64,000 nucleotides of DNA from Terriglobia bacterium (GTDB lineage: Bacteria; Acidobacteriota; Terriglobia; Terriglobales; Acidobacteriaceae). The notes beneath the pieces were generated by a model. The model was not told the origin of the DNA, ran no database searches, and saw only the letters and a list, made by a program, of their open reading frames with translations. The position numbers were made by a program, and so were the translations under genes. The stretch covers positions 186,001-250,000 of the forward strand of contig JAVUPY010000025.1 in assembly GCA_032252755.1 (NCBI GenBank), read 5' to 3'. Of this stretch, positions 18,173-27,000 are shown one piece after another; the stretch's first letter is position 1; the number at the start of each line of letters is the position of its first letter.

Positions 18173-18330
18173 GAAAAGTGCTCCTGCCCATGAGGTGCGC
18201 GCGGTAAATCAATGCCACAGGGGCGTTCGCCATTCGGGGTAAAAACGATGAGCGTCAGCAAGGTGGCAGGGAAGCCGAAGATAAAAGTCACGACCTTCCA
18301 GAAGAGAAGGCCTCGGTCCTGGGCCCGCAT
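18169..18330 (-). CDS. Possible small membrane protein upstream of the 17675 gene
   Basis: From an ATG at 18330 this frame gives 53 residues: a basic start, one membrane helix (about LLFWKVVTFIFGFPATLL) and a polar tail. Its stop overlaps the GTG of the next gene by four bases, the main argument that it is real. No clear ribosome binding site is visible. The frame also stays open to 18393, so the start is uncertain. Confidence 0.42.
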   Translation of the reverse strand: MRAQDRGLLFWKVVTFIFGFPATLLTLIVFTPNGERPCGIDLPRAPHGQEHFS

Positions 18331-18595
18331 AGCGGTGAAAGACAGATTCGAAAATGTCCAAAGGGCGGAAATGCCGCCTTCGGTGCCGGGCATCTCAGGC
18401 CTCCCAAAGTGGGGAGGAATTCTAACGCAGCGGTAGGCCTGATTAAATGGTCCAGATTCAACAACATCGTTGAAAAGTCCTGCAACTCTGTGCAGGGCGT
18501 GCTCATCTGGTTAAGTGTTGGTAGAATAACCAGTTCCGTCGTGTGTGGCGGCGGAGACAGAGGATGGCATTCAGGGGACACTCCCTTGAACCTAC

Positions 18596-18632
18596 CCCAC
18601 TCAGGCCAACAGAGGGCTTGAATGGGGCACCC
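18596..18632. repeat. Degenerate family A palindrome at the ctaA start
   Basis: CCCACTCAGGCC faces GGGCTTGAATGGGG and ends in GCACC, the same 3' end as the clean copies at 2298 and 7248. It overlaps the ctaA start codon, so the first codons of ctaA (Met-Gly-His-Pro) come from the repeat. Confidence 0.5.
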
Positions 18633-19593
18633 AGCGAACAACAGAACTCAGGAGATTTCTACGACCTCGGCGACACCTTTCAATAAAGGTCATCACAGGT
18701 TTGCTGTGCTGACTGCCTGTTGGGTATTCGGTCTAATCATTTTTGGAGCGCTCGTTACCAGCAACGACGCGGGACTTTCGGTTCCGGATTGGCCCACTTC
18801 TTTCGGATCGCTCTATCGCATTCCTCCGCTGAACGGCGGCGTCTTCTACGAACACATCCATCGCATGATTGCGCAGGGCGCGGGATTGCTCACGATTATC
18901 CTGGCGGTTTGGACGCAGAAGGTAGACCGGCGCGGATGGATGCGGAAGCTGGGATGGACGGCACTTGGACTTGTGATTGCGCAGGGGATTCTGGGCGGTT
19001 TGACGGTGCTGTTCTATCTGCCGCCGTGGATTTCGGCGGCGCACGCAACACTCGGGCAGACGTATTTCTGCGTAATGGTGAGCCTGGCGCTGTTCACGAG
19101 TCGAGGATTCATTGAGCGCGCGCCGTTGCACCTGCCGCAGAACGAGCGTCCGCAATTGACGACCCTGGCATACGCTTCGGTGGCGGCGGTGTGGCTGCAG
19201 TTGGTGTTCGGTGCGGCCTTCCGGCACAACGGTATGAAGATCATGTGGCACCTGGCGTGGTTCGTCGTGGTGTTCACGGTGCTGATGTGGACGATGATGC
19301 GCGTACTTCGCGGCTATCGCGAGGTGGTGGAACTGCGGCGTCCGGCGTTCTGGCTGATGGGATTACTGACACTGCAGATCCTGTTGGGCTTCGGCGCGTT
19401 CGTTACGCGCGTGGTATTGAGTCCGAATTCGCCGGAACCGATGACGAGCCTGGTGATCACGACCGTGGCACACGTCGCGGTTGGAGCGCTGGTGCTGGCG
19501 AACACGGTAGTGCTGGCAGTCGAGGCAAGACGGCATTTAGCGGTGACCAAAGAAGAAGCTGTAGAGACCACGGGGAAGGCACTGGTGGCATGA
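18622..19593 (+). CDS. ctaA: Heme A synthase CtaA/COX15
   Basis: CtaA oxidises the methyl group of heme O to give heme A for cytochrome oxidases. The 323 residues hold eight predicted membrane segments in two halves. Heme-ligand motifs are FYEHIHRMIAQGAG and AAHATLGQ in the first half, with His pairs (RHNGMKIMWHLAWF, TTVAHVAVG) in the second. An in-frame stop sits immediately before the ATG, so 18622 is the earliest possible start. The stop overlaps the ctaB start by four bases. Confidence 0.92.
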   Translation: MGHPANNRTQEISTTSATPFNKGHHRFAVLTACWVFGLIIFGALVTSNDAGLSVPDWPTSFGSLYRIPPLNGGVFYEHIHRMIAQGAGLLTIILAVWTQKVDRRGWMRKLGWTALGLVIAQGILGGLTVLFYLPPWISAAHATLGQTYFCVMVSLALFTSRGFIERAPLHLPQNERPQLTTLAYASVAAVWLQLVFGAAFRHNGMKIMWHLAWFVVVFTVLMWTMMRVLRGYREVVELRRPAFWLMGLLTLQILLGFGAFVTRVVLSPNSPEPMTSLVITTVAHVAVGALVLANTVVLAVEARRHLAVTKEEAVETTGKALVA

Positions 19594-20519
19594 GCAGCAT
19601 TTCGCAAGCTATTGTTGTTTCGCGCGGCGGCATGGCGCTGCTGCGCGACTATTCCGAACTCGTAAAGGCTCGTATCACGATGTTGATTGTGATCAGCGCG
19701 TGGTGCGGATTTTACTGTGGGGCCGCGCGGTCAGAAGTCAGTTCGCTTTCGTGGACGCTGGTGAACGCACTGCTGGGAATCGCACTGGTTTCGGCGGGCA
19801 CGGCCGGAATGAACGAGGTCATGGAGCGCGACATCGATGCGCGGATGCAACGTACTGCGCGCCGTCCGCTGGTGACGCAGACGATGAGCGTTCAACATGC
19901 CGCGCTGGTGTCGATCGCGATGATTGTGGGCGGGACGGTTTATCTCGGGTTCACCTGCAACATTCTCACGGCGGCCCTGACGTTTGCGACGTCATTCGTC
20001 TATCTTGGCTTTTACACGCCTCTGAAAACGGTGTCGCCTATCTGTACGTTCATTGGGGCGATTCCGGGGGCAATGCCGCCGGTGCTGGGGTGGGCAGCGG
20101 TTCGAGGGCGACTGGACTGGGAAGCGTTCGTACTCTTCGCGATCCTGTTCTTCTGGCAGTTCCCGCACTTCCACTCAATCGCATTGCTGTATCGGGACGA
20201 TTACCGGCGCGCGGGTATTCGGATGCTCCCGGTGGTGGAGCGATCCGGACGGACGACGGCCGATGCCATCGTCTTCTACTCTCTTGCGCTGCTGGCGGTG
20301 ACGCTGGCTCCGACCCTGCTGGGAATGACTGGCTACACCTATTTCTTTAGCGCCTTGGTGCTGGGTTTATGGGTGCTGATGGCGGGCCTGAAAATTTGGC
20401 GCGCTAGGCTCGATCCGGATCTTCCAGAGGCGAAAGTGTTGGCCCGCAACCTGTTAAAGACGACGGTGTTTTACCTGCCGCTGCTGTTTGCCATCATGAT
20501 GCTGAACATAGTGAGCTAG
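19590..20519 (+). CDS. ctaB: Protoheme IX farnesyltransferase CtaB
   Basis: CtaB prenylates heme B to heme O, the step before CtaA. From the ATG that overlaps the ctaA stop, the 309-residue protein carries the prenyltransferase motifs NEVMERDIDARMQRT (first Asp-rich motif) and YRDDYRRAGIRMLP (second). Nine membrane segments are predicted. The frame is open for another 130 codons upstream inside ctaA, but that part is a frame shadow. With ctaA it forms a heme A operon. Confidence 0.95.
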   Translation: MSSISQAIVVSRGGMALLRDYSELVKARITMLIVISAWCGFYCGAARSEVSSLSWTLVNALLGIALVSAGTAGMNEVMERDIDARMQRTARRPLVTQTMSVQHAALVSIAMIVGGTVYLGFTCNILTAALTFATSFVYLGFYTPLKTVSPICTFIGAIPGAMPPVLGWAAVRGRLDWEAFVLFAILFFWQFPHFHSIALLYRDDYRRAGIRMLPVVERSGRTTADAIVFYSLALLAVTLAPTLLGMTGYTYFFSALVLGLWVLMAGLKIWRARLDPDLPEAKVLARNLLKTTVFYLPLLFAIMMLNIVS

Positions 20520-20539
20520 CAGCAGTTTAGAATCGATAC

Positions 20540-21565
20540 GTGACTACGAAAATGCAAGTACCCGAAGCAGTAGCAGCTTCGACGGAAGCCAGCCCGGCTG
20601 CGGTGGCGGTAATCCAGGTAGAAAATCTGCGGCACCTATATGAGACGCGCGTCGCGCTCGACGGCGTTAGCTTCGAGGTGCGTGCGGGTGAAATCTTCGG
20701 GCTCCTCGGGCCGAATGGCAGCGGTAAGACGACGATGTTCCGCATTCTTTCGACGCTGATGCTGCCGAGTGGCGGGCGAGCGATGATCTGCGGGCTTGAT
20801 GTGGCGAGGTACCCGAACCAGGTTCGCCGCGAAATCGGGGTCGTGTTCCAGGCGCCGAGCATCGACGTGAAACTTACGGCGGAAGAGAACCTGCGGCACA
20901 TCGGTCATCTCTATGGGCTACGCGGAGCGGTGCTCGACCAGCGGGTGAAAGAAATGCTGGGGCGCGTGGCGCTCTCGGACCGCGCGCATGACAATGCCGA
21001 GACCTTCTCGGGCGGGATGCAGAGACGGCTGGAAATCGCGAAGGGACTTCTGCACCGGCCATCGGTGCTGCTGCTGGATGAACCGACAACCGGACTAGAT
21101 CCGGGCGCACGGCGTGACCTCTGGCAGTATCTGAATACTCTGCGCGAGCAGGGAATCACGATCATTGTGACGACGCACCTGATGGAAGAAGCGGAGCGGT
21201 GCGACAGGCTGGCGATCCTCAGCGAAGGACACCTAGTTGCGCTGGGCACTCCGACGGAGTTGAAGCATGAGATTGGCGGAGATGTAATTTTGCTCGAAAC
21301 GCGCGATCCGGAATCGCTCGCACAACGGATTCATCAGCGGTACGGACTCGAGGCCGGTGTGCTCGATAACAAAGTTCGGCTGGAGCGTGAGGCCGGGCAC
21401 AGGTTCGTAACCGACGTAGTCGAGGCTTTTCCGGGAGAGATCGATGCGATCTCGATTTCGAAGCCGACGCTGGAAGATGTGTTTATTCATCGGACAGGGC
21501 ATCGGTTCTGGACGGAAGAGCAGAAGACGGAAGAGAAGACTTCAAAGAAGAAGAAAAGGCATTGA
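20540..21565 (+). CDS. ABC transporter ATPase, drug-exporter (DrrA-like) type
   Basis: The 341 residues contain a full ABC domain: Walker A GPNGSGKTT, signature FSGGMQRRLEIAKG, Walker B LLLDEPTTGLD and the switch His in TTHLMEEAERC. An extra C-terminal domain follows, ending in a Lys-rich tail, as in DrrA/NodI-like exporters. The start is a GTG at 20540; an ATG four codons later is possible. Only 20 bases separate it from ctaB, and the matching permease follows after a repeat. The neighbours suggest a link to cytochrome oxidase assembly, but the substrate is unknown. Confidence 0.9.
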   Translation: MTTKMQVPEAVAASTEASPAAVAVIQVENLRHLYETRVALDGVSFEVRAGEIFGLLGPNGSGKTTMFRILSTLMLPSGGRAMICGLDVARYPNQVRREIGVVFQAPSIDVKLTAEENLRHIGHLYGLRGAVLDQRVKEMLGRVALSDRAHDNAETFSGGMQRRLEIAKGLLHRPSVLLLDEPTTGLDPGARRDLWQYLNTLREQGITIIVTTHLMEEAERCDRLAILSEGHLVALGTPTELKHEIGGDVILLETRDPESLAQRIHQRYGLEAGVLDNKVRLEREAGHRFVTDVVEAFPGEIDAISISKPTLEDVFIHRTGHRFWTEEQKTEEKTSKKKKRH

Positions 21566-21637
21566 GGTTCAAGGCGCAAGGTACAAGGTGCAAGAAATTA
21601 GATATCCTCTTGTACCTTGCACTTTGAGCCTTGTGCC
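21565..21637. repeat. Dispersed palindrome, family B (copy 1)
   Basis: GCAAGGTACAAG (21576-21587) and CTTGTACCTTGC (21609-21620) form a perfect 12-base stem, flanked by further CAAGG/CCTTG words. A similar unit lies at 36323-36395. It sits between the ABC ATPase and permease genes and may form an RNA hairpin within the transcript. Confidence 0.8.
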
Positions 21638-21653
21638 CGAGTGGTACTGACCT

Positions 21654-22475
21654 ATGGCAACGAATACTACAGTTTTACCTCGGGCGCGGGATGGCGCCAC
21701 GTTTTCATTCACGCCGGCGCTTTCGTTGTGGAAGCGCGAGGTGGTCCGGTTTTATCGGAATAAGTCGCGTGTGGTCGGCGTGATCGCGTCACCACTGTTG
21801 TTCTGGATCGTGATTGGCTCGGGCTTCGGGACGTCATTTCAGTCGCATAACGCGAAGGGCGGCCAGAATTATTTGGAGTTCTTCTTTCCCGGCGCGCTGA
21901 TCATGATCGTGCTGTTCACGGCTATTTTTACGATGATGTCGGTGATCGAGGATCGCAAGGAAGGATTCCTGCTGTCCGTGATGGTTGCGCCGGTACACCG
22001 CACGGCGATCGTGCTGGGCAAGGTACTGGGCGGGGCGACGCTGGCGGCGGCCCAGGGTGTGCTGTTTCTTGTGGCGGCGCCGTTCATCGGCGTGCACTTC
22101 AGCATCGAATCATTCCTGCTGATGCTGCTGGTGATTTTCCTGGTATCGTTTTCGCTGACGGCACTTGGATTCGCGATCGCGTGGCCGATGGATTCGACGC
22201 AGGCGTTCCATGCGATCATCAACCTGTTCCTGATGCCATTATGGATGCTGAGCGGGTCGCTGTTCCCGATTAAGGGAGCGTCGTTCTGGATTGCGTGGAT
22301 CATGCGGGTGAATCCGCTGACCTACGGGACGGAAGGATTGCGGGCGCTGCTGTTCCCAGAGACGGCAACGTTCTCACTGACGCTGTGCCTTGCGGTTCTG
22401 ATCGCGTTTACGGCGGTGATGTTCACGCTGTCGTTTGTGATGGCGAACCGGAGAACGACGAAGCCAGCCGCTTAG
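21654..22475 (+). CDS. ABC-2 type transporter permease
   Basis: The 273-residue membrane protein has six predicted segments. It shows the ABC-2 features FFFPGALIMIVLFTAIF and MSVIEDRKEGFLLSVMVAP (the coupling region), then NLFLMPLWMLSGSLFP near the end. It is the partner of the ATPase at 20540, together forming a DrrAB-like exporter. The start ATG follows a family B repeat by about 20 bases. Confidence 0.92.
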   Translation: MATNTTVLPRARDGATFSFTPALSLWKREVVRFYRNKSRVVGVIASPLLFWIVIGSGFGTSFQSHNAKGGQNYLEFFFPGALIMIVLFTAIFTMMSVIEDRKEGFLLSVMVAPVHRTAIVLGKVLGGATLAAAQGVLFLVAAPFIGVHFSIESFLLMLLVIFLVSFSLTALGFAIAWPMDSTQAFHAIINLFLMPLWMLSGSLFPIKGASFWIAWIMRVNPLTYGTEGLRALLFPETATFSLTLCLAVLIAFTAVMFTLSFVMANRRTTKPAA

Positions 22476-22565
22476 AACCAATTCACCACAGAGGCGCAGA
22501 GAACCTTATTCATCTTTTCTGTCGAGGCCAGTCCTTGAGTCGAATCTTCTTACTTTCACATTAGA

Positions 22566-22991
22566 ATGCCTTCCTACATCGAAATCGCCCCCACGCTCGA
22601 TGCCTTGCTCAATGGCACGGCGGCGGTGCTGCTTCTTACGGCAAGGTATTTCATCGGGCGCAAGAGAGTTCAGGTGCACAAGTGGGTAATGGTCGGGGCA
22701 GTCGGGATGTCGGCGCTATTCCTCGTGAATTACCTCACCTACCATGCGCTCATTCACGGGCCGAAGCATTTCACGGGGCAGGGCTGGATCCGACCGGTGT
22801 ATTTCGGGATTCTTACCTCGCACACGATCCTGGCGGCGACAATTGTGCCGCTGGTGCTGATCACGCTGGGCCGCGGCTTGAAGCGCAGTGATCTGCGGCA
22901 TCGGGCGATCGCACGGTGGACGTTTCCGCTGTGGTTGTATGTGTCGGTGACGGGCGTAGTGATCTACTTTATGCTGTATCGCCTTACATGA
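22566..22991 (+). CDS. DUF420 family membrane protein (CtaM-like)
   Basis: The 141 residues have four membrane segments with conserved histidines in NYLTYHALIHGPKHF and GILTSHTILA, as in DUF420. Family members such as CtaM of Gram-positive bacteria are needed for active heme-copper oxidase. Location just after ctaA, ctaB and an ABC exporter fits such a role. Two further His lie in the HRAIARWTFPLWLYVSVTG region. No ribosome binding site is obvious. Confidence 0.87.
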   Translation: MPSYIEIAPTLDALLNGTAAVLLLTARYFIGRKRVQVHKWVMVGAVGMSALFLVNYLTYHALIHGPKHFTGQGWIRPVYFGILTSHTILAATIVPLVLITLGRGLKRSDLRHRAIARWTFPLWLYVSVTGVVIYFMLYRLT

Positions 22992-23037
22992 CATCGGCAA
23001 ATCGGGAAATCTGACAATCGGGAAAACGGCAACTGTA

Positions 23038-23985
23038 ATGAAGCTTGACTGGGCGGATATCCAACACGCGCGTGCTTTTGTCAGGGAGAGTTTCCCGCCC
23101 ACTCCGTTACAAGCGGCGGATTCCCTGAGCGACAATGCGAAACGGGTTTACCTGAAGAATGAGACAGGACTGCCGACCGGGTCCTTTAAGGTTCGCGGGG
23201 CACTGTTTGCGCTGCATGCGGAGACGAAGGTGCGGCCGGTGAAAGAAGTGGTCGCGGCGAGTACGGGAAATCATGGTGCGGCGGTGGCGTGGGCCGCACA
23301 TCGCTCCGAAATACCGGCGGTAATCTTCCTTCCGAAGAACCCGAATCCGGTTAAACGCGGGCGGATTGCCGACCTCGGGGCGCGCATTGTCGAGGCCGGG
23401 GCAGACATCAGCGATGCGCTTGCTGCCGCGAGGGAGTACACGCTCAAAACGGGAGCCTTCATGCTGGATGACTCGACGAGTCCAGAGGTTCCGGCGGGTG
23501 CGGCAACGATTGGATATGAAATAGTCGAGCAACTGCCGAATGTCGCGGAGATATGGGTGCCGATGGGGGATACGGCATTGATCCGCGGCGTGGCAGCGGC
23601 GGCAAAGCATCTTCGTCCGAGCGTGCGCATGGTTGGCGTACAGGCGAAAAATGCTCCGTCGTATTACCTGTCGTGGAAAAAGGGCGAAGTCGTCGTCACG
23701 GAAACGTGCGACACCATCGCCGATGGACTCGCCACGCGCAGCCCGGTGAAGGAGAACGTGCTTGCGATCCGCGAACTGGTGGATGATGTTTGCCTGGTCA
23801 GCGAGGAGCAACTCCTTCAGGGAATCCGACATTTGCGGGAGCGCGAAGGCGTTCTCGCGGAACCGGCTGGAGCCGCTACAACGGCGGCATGGTTGGCGCA
23901 TGCGGGGCAGTCGAGAACAGTAGAGTCCGTGCTGGTTGTAACCGGCGGAAACATCGCAGAAGAAGTTCTACGACAAGTCTCCTGA
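23038..23985 (+). CDS. PLP-dependent threonine dehydratase-like enzyme
   Basis: The 315 residues belong to fold-type II PLP enzymes. The lysine that binds PLP is Lys51 in TGSFKVRGA, the substrate loop is ASTGNHG, and the phosphate-binding Gly-rich region is in the middle third. The C-terminal regulatory (ACT-like) domain of biosynthetic IlvA is absent, so a catabolic threonine/serine dehydratase or racemase role is more likely. The second signature VVTGGNI is near the C-terminus. It is the last gene of the 18.6-24 kb plus-strand run. Confidence 0.88.
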   Translation: MKLDWADIQHARAFVRESFPPTPLQAADSLSDNAKRVYLKNETGLPTGSFKVRGALFALHAETKVRPVKEVVAASTGNHGAAVAWAAHRSEIPAVIFLPKNPNPVKRGRIADLGARIVEAGADISDALAAAREYTLKTGAFMLDDSTSPEVPAGAATIGYEIVEQLPNVAEIWVPMGDTALIRGVAAAAKHLRPSVRMVGVQAKNAPSYYLSWKKGEVVVTETCDTIADGLATRSPVKENVLAIRELVDDVCLVSEEQLLQGIRHLREREGVLAEPAGAATTAAWLAHAGQSRTVESVLVVTGGNIAEEVLRQVS

Positions 23986-24008
23986 CCCCTATTCCCCTGA
24001 GCCAAGTT

Positions 24009-25505
24009 TCAGTGCGCCTGGATTGCGGGCGTACCGCTGTTGAATCCGAACGGTGCTGCAAACAATTCCTGCCGCGGCAGCAGAGCGACATTTTCTCGTA
24101 ATAATTTCATGGCCTCCTCGGCCGTCAGCGGTTTCCGGAAATAATAGCCCTGGATGTGGTCGCATTCTTGCTGTTGGAGGAAGTCGGCTTGTGCATCGGT
24201 TTCGACGCCTTCGGCGGTTACCTGCAAGTGTAGCCGCTTTGCGATGCTGATGATCGCTGAGGTGATTGCGGCGTCGTCGGCATTTTCGGGGACGTTGCGA
24301 ATGAACGAGCGGTCGATCTTGAGTTTGCCGACGGGGAACTGCCGCAGGTAGCTGAGGCTGGAGTAACCGGTCCCAAAATCATCGATGGTGAGCCCGAGCC
24401 CCATCTGCTTGAGGTTGTAGAGCGTGCGAGAGATGGCATCGGTTTCGGAGAGCAATACGCTCTCGGTGAGTTCGAGTTCAAGGAACTGCGGGGCTAAGCC
24501 GGATTCAGCCAGAATCCGTTCGATCACGTATTGAAATCCTTTCTGACGGAACTGCACGGCCGAGACGTTGACGGCGACGGGGACGGGAATACCTTCGGAT
24601 TGCCAGCGTCGGGCTTCCTTGCAGGCGGCGCGGAGTACCCATTCTCCGAGTGGCATGATGAGACCGGAGTTTTCCGCGATTCGTATGAACTTATCCGGGG
24701 GGATGAGACCCATGATGGGGTGCATCCAGCGAACGAGCGCCTCGAACCCGATGATCCGGCCGGTGGCGATATCAACTTGAGGCTGATACATCAGGAAGAA
24801 CTGATTTGTCTCAAAGGCCTGGCCCAGGAACCGCTCCAGGGTCATGCGTTCAACGACCTGGGCATTCATTTCGTCGGTGAATATACGGAAGGTGTTGCGT
24901 CCGCTTTCTTTCGCCGAATACATTGCCTCTTCGGCGTTCTTGATGAGAGTGTCGATGTCTCGTCCCTGGTCGGGGAAGATGCTGATGCCGATGCTGCAAC
25001 TCGTGGTGAGGACGTGGCCGTCGATGTTGAATTCGGATGAAAGCGCGCGCACCAGGCGACCGGCGACGATAGCCGCATCGGAAAATTCGCGAACGGCGGA
25101 GAGCGCGATCAGGAACTCATCTCCGCCAACGCGAGCGACGGTATCCTGTTCGCGGCTCCATTGATTGAGGCGTTCGGCCACTTGTTGCAGGAGATGATCA
25201 CCAACGGTGTGACCTAGCGAGTCGTTGATTATCCTAAAGCGGTCGAGATCGATAAAAAAAACGGCGACTTTCTCGTGCCGCCGGCGGGCCGAGGCCAGCG
25301 CGACATTGAGACGATCGCGGAGCAGCATGCGGTTAGGCAAGCCGGTCAGGACATCGTAGTAGGCCAGGTATTGCGCCTGCTGCAAGGCCAGTTTGCGATC
25401 GGTGATGTCTTTCACGGTGCCTTCCAGATATTCAGTGTTTCCATCGTTGGCGGGGTCGGCAGAACGTTCTTCGAGTCGACACACAATGGAATTCATCGGT
25501 TGCAT
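24009..25505 (-). CDS. GGDEF/EAL domain protein with truncated PAS remnant
   Basis: The GGDEF domain (motif VGGDEF) should make cyclic-di-GMP, and the EAL domain (GFEALVRW, then LELTESVLL and DDFGTGYSSL) should break it down; both appear intact. The N-terminus begins inside the end of a PAS domain (EYLEGTVKDITDRK), so most of the sensor is missing. The ATG at 25505 is a guess. The frame is open to a TTG at 25634, but the extra residues do not look like protein sequence and run into the ssb promoter. The upstream part was probably lost. Confidence 0.8.
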   Translation of the reverse strand: MQPMNSIVCRLEERSADPANDGNTEYLEGTVKDITDRKLALQQAQYLAYYDVLTGLPNRMLLRDRLNVALASARRRHEKVAVFFIDLDRFRIINDSLGHTVGDHLLQQVAERLNQWSREQDTVARVGGDEFLIALSAVREFSDAAIVAGRLVRALSSEFNIDGHVLTTSCSIGISIFPDQGRDIDTLIKNAEEAMYSAKESGRNTFRIFTDEMNAQVVERMTLERFLGQAFETNQFFLMYQPQVDIATGRIIGFEALVRWMHPIMGLIPPDKFIRIAENSGLIMPLGEWVLRAACKEARRWQSEGIPVPVAVNVSAVQFRQKGFQYVIERILAESGLAPQFLELELTESVLLSETDAISRTLYNLKQMGLGLTIDDFGTGYSSLSYLRQFPVGKLKIDRSFIRNVPENADDAAITSAIISIAKRLHLQVTAEGVETDAQADFLQQQECDHIQGYYFRKPLTAEEAMKLLRENVALLPRQELFAAPFGFNSGTPAIQAH

Positions 25506-25645
25506 CGGGTTCGAACTTGAGGCGGAGGAACTCGTTGCGCAGGCGGGGAAGGTTTTTCCTGTTTTGAAAATCGGGCGGTTTTTTCCACGGGGTATCGCCT
25601 TTATTGCTCTGTTATAGTTGTGCTTCCGAAGCAAGGAGCTCCGAT

Positions 25646-26122
25646 ATGGCCAAAAGCGTCAATAAAGTCATTCTCGTAGGAAATCTGGGCAAAGATCCGG
25701 AAGTGAAGTACACGCCACAGGGAACAGCGGTGGCGAAGATCACTGTCGCGACCTCGAGTTCGTATAAGGACAAAACCAGCGGTGAGTGGCAGGAAACCAC
25801 CGAATGGCACAACGTGGTGCTGTGGCAGCGCCTCGCGGAAATCGCCGGCGAGTACCTGAAGAAGGGCAATAAAGTCTACATCGAAGGCCGACTGCAGACG
25901 CGCTCCTGGGACGACAAGACGTCGGGCCAGAAACGATATATGACCGAGGTTGTGGCGAATGAACTGGTGCTGTTGGGCGGGCCGGGCGGCGGTCAGGGCT
26001 CGGGCGGCGGTGGCTTCCAGAAGCGGGGCGCCAACAACGACTTCGACCAGCGCGCGCCGGAGCCGGAGCACGCACCGGCGGGAGACAACACCGGGATTAC
26101 GGACGAAGATATACCGTTCTAA
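25646..26122 (+). CDS. ssb: Single-stranded DNA-binding protein
   Basis: SSB coats single-stranded DNA and recruits replication and repair enzymes through its acidic tip. The 158 residues start with an OB fold ([19 protein letters not shown], with aromatic residues in [12 protein letters not shown]). A Gly-rich linker follows, then the conserved tip DEDIPF at the end. AGGAG lies eight bases before the ATG at 25646. The frame is open 14 codons further up but shows no signal there. A strong terminator follows. Confidence 0.96.
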   Translation: MAKSVNKVILVGNLGKDPEVKYTPQGTAVAKITVATSSSYKDKTSGEWQETTEWHNVVLWQRLAEIAGEYLKKGNKVYIEGRLQTRSWDDKTSGQKRYMTEVVANELVLLGGPGGGQGSGGGGFQKRGANNDFDQRAPEPEHAPAGDNTGITDEDIPF

Positions 26123-26155
26123 CCGCAAAACCTCCCCCACTGGTTGACCGAGCTT

Positions 26156-26187
26156 CACAAGCCCACTTCACGTGGGCTTGTGTTTTT
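26156..26187 (+). terminator. Rho-independent terminator of ssb
   Basis: Perfect 11-base arms CACAAGCCCAC and GTGGGCTTGTG enclose the loop TTCAC and are followed by five T. This is the cleanest terminator in the window and ends the ssb transcript before the small regulator gene. Confidence 0.95.
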
Positions 26188-26195
26188 ACAGAAGC

Positions 26196-26414
26196 ATGGC
26201 TTCAGTTGACATTCGTGTCTGCCTCGGCAACGGTGTTCGCGCCCTGCGGCTCGAGCGCGGCTGGAAGCAGGTTGAAATGGCAGAGTTGCTTGGGGTTGAT
26301 CGAAGTTACCTTTCGGAGATTGAAAACGGAAAGAAGGATCCCAGTTTAAGGGTCCTCAAGACAATCGCCGACGGCTTCAGCCTCTCGTTGTCGCAACTAC
26401 TGCGCGGCCTGTAA
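26196..26414 (+). CDS. XRE family small DNA-binding regulator
   Basis: The 72 residues are one lambda-repressor-like helix-turn-helix, with the recognition region LLGVDRSYLSEIENGKKDPS typical of Cro/C1-type proteins. It lacks any other domain. The ATG at 26196 lies directly behind the ssb terminator, so it needs its own promoter, which I cannot place. Its targets are unknown, and no restriction or toxin gene that it might control lies next to it. Confidence 0.88.
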   Translation: MASVDIRVCLGNGVRALRLERGWKQVEMAELLGVDRSYLSEIENGKKDPSLRVLKTIADGFSLSLSQLLRGL

Positions 26415-26453
26415 GTTGGAACAACAGCAGCAGTTCCGGGTTCTAAGCAGACT

Positions 26454-26954
26454 ATGGGCTTCTCGAAGTGGTTCCCAGCAACCGCCTGGGTTTGGCGAAA
26501 GATCAGAAGCCGAGGCTTTCGCAGAGGGGCAGTAGCGTTCGCATTGGTTGTTGGAACTATTGCCATCGCCTTTCGTGTCGAAGCCATCATCTTCCAAGTT
26601 CGAGTACATCGGACCCTCGCTGCACTCAAGACAGTTGGGTACGCCAGACCACTCGAAAAGAGTTACTGGCGCGAATCCCCTCGCTACGCAAGGGTGACAA
26701 CCTCTTCCAAGTCGGGCCGGCTGGTGAGGATCATCCTTGGGCAGGCAGAGACGGAAATTTCCGACAAGTTCGTGCAGGCTGCGGCCGCATATAAGGAGAA
26801 TCCGACGGCGCTGCATCTGCGGGCGATGAACATGCTGTATGAGGCCATCAAGGAACGAGGATCGATGGTGATTGTGCCGTCGTCGGCGGTGGAGACGATG
26901 GGACTGGGTGGAACACTGGCTACAGCGTCGCTCGGCGGCGCGAAGGCGGAATAG
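26454..26954 (+). pseudogene. Chimeric remnant: unknown membrane N-terminus fused to a slipin/SPFH C-terminus
   Basis: Residues from about 100 onwards (DKFVQAAAAYKENPTALHLR, then SAVETMGLGGTLATA) match the C-terminal helical region of slipin/stomatin proteins. The SPFH domain that should precede it is absent. In its place is a basic, membrane-spanning segment of unknown origin (residues 1-60). Another frame next to it gives TTRKELLARIPSLRKGDNLF, which looks like the shifted continuation of that first part. I infer a rearrangement joining two broken genes. The frame is open, so a 166-residue protein could still be made. No good ribosome binding site precedes 26454. Confidence 0.55.
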
Positions 26955-27000
26955 TTCCCCTTAAATAGTTCCCCTAAAAGTGTCGAAAGGAGTGGAAGTC

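Noticed and set aside
19191-19589. A 130-codon upstream extension of ctaB
   Set aside because: It runs inside ctaA in another frame and gives Gly/Asp/Arg-rich sequence unlike CtaB. The ATG overlapping the ctaA stop gives the normal protein length.
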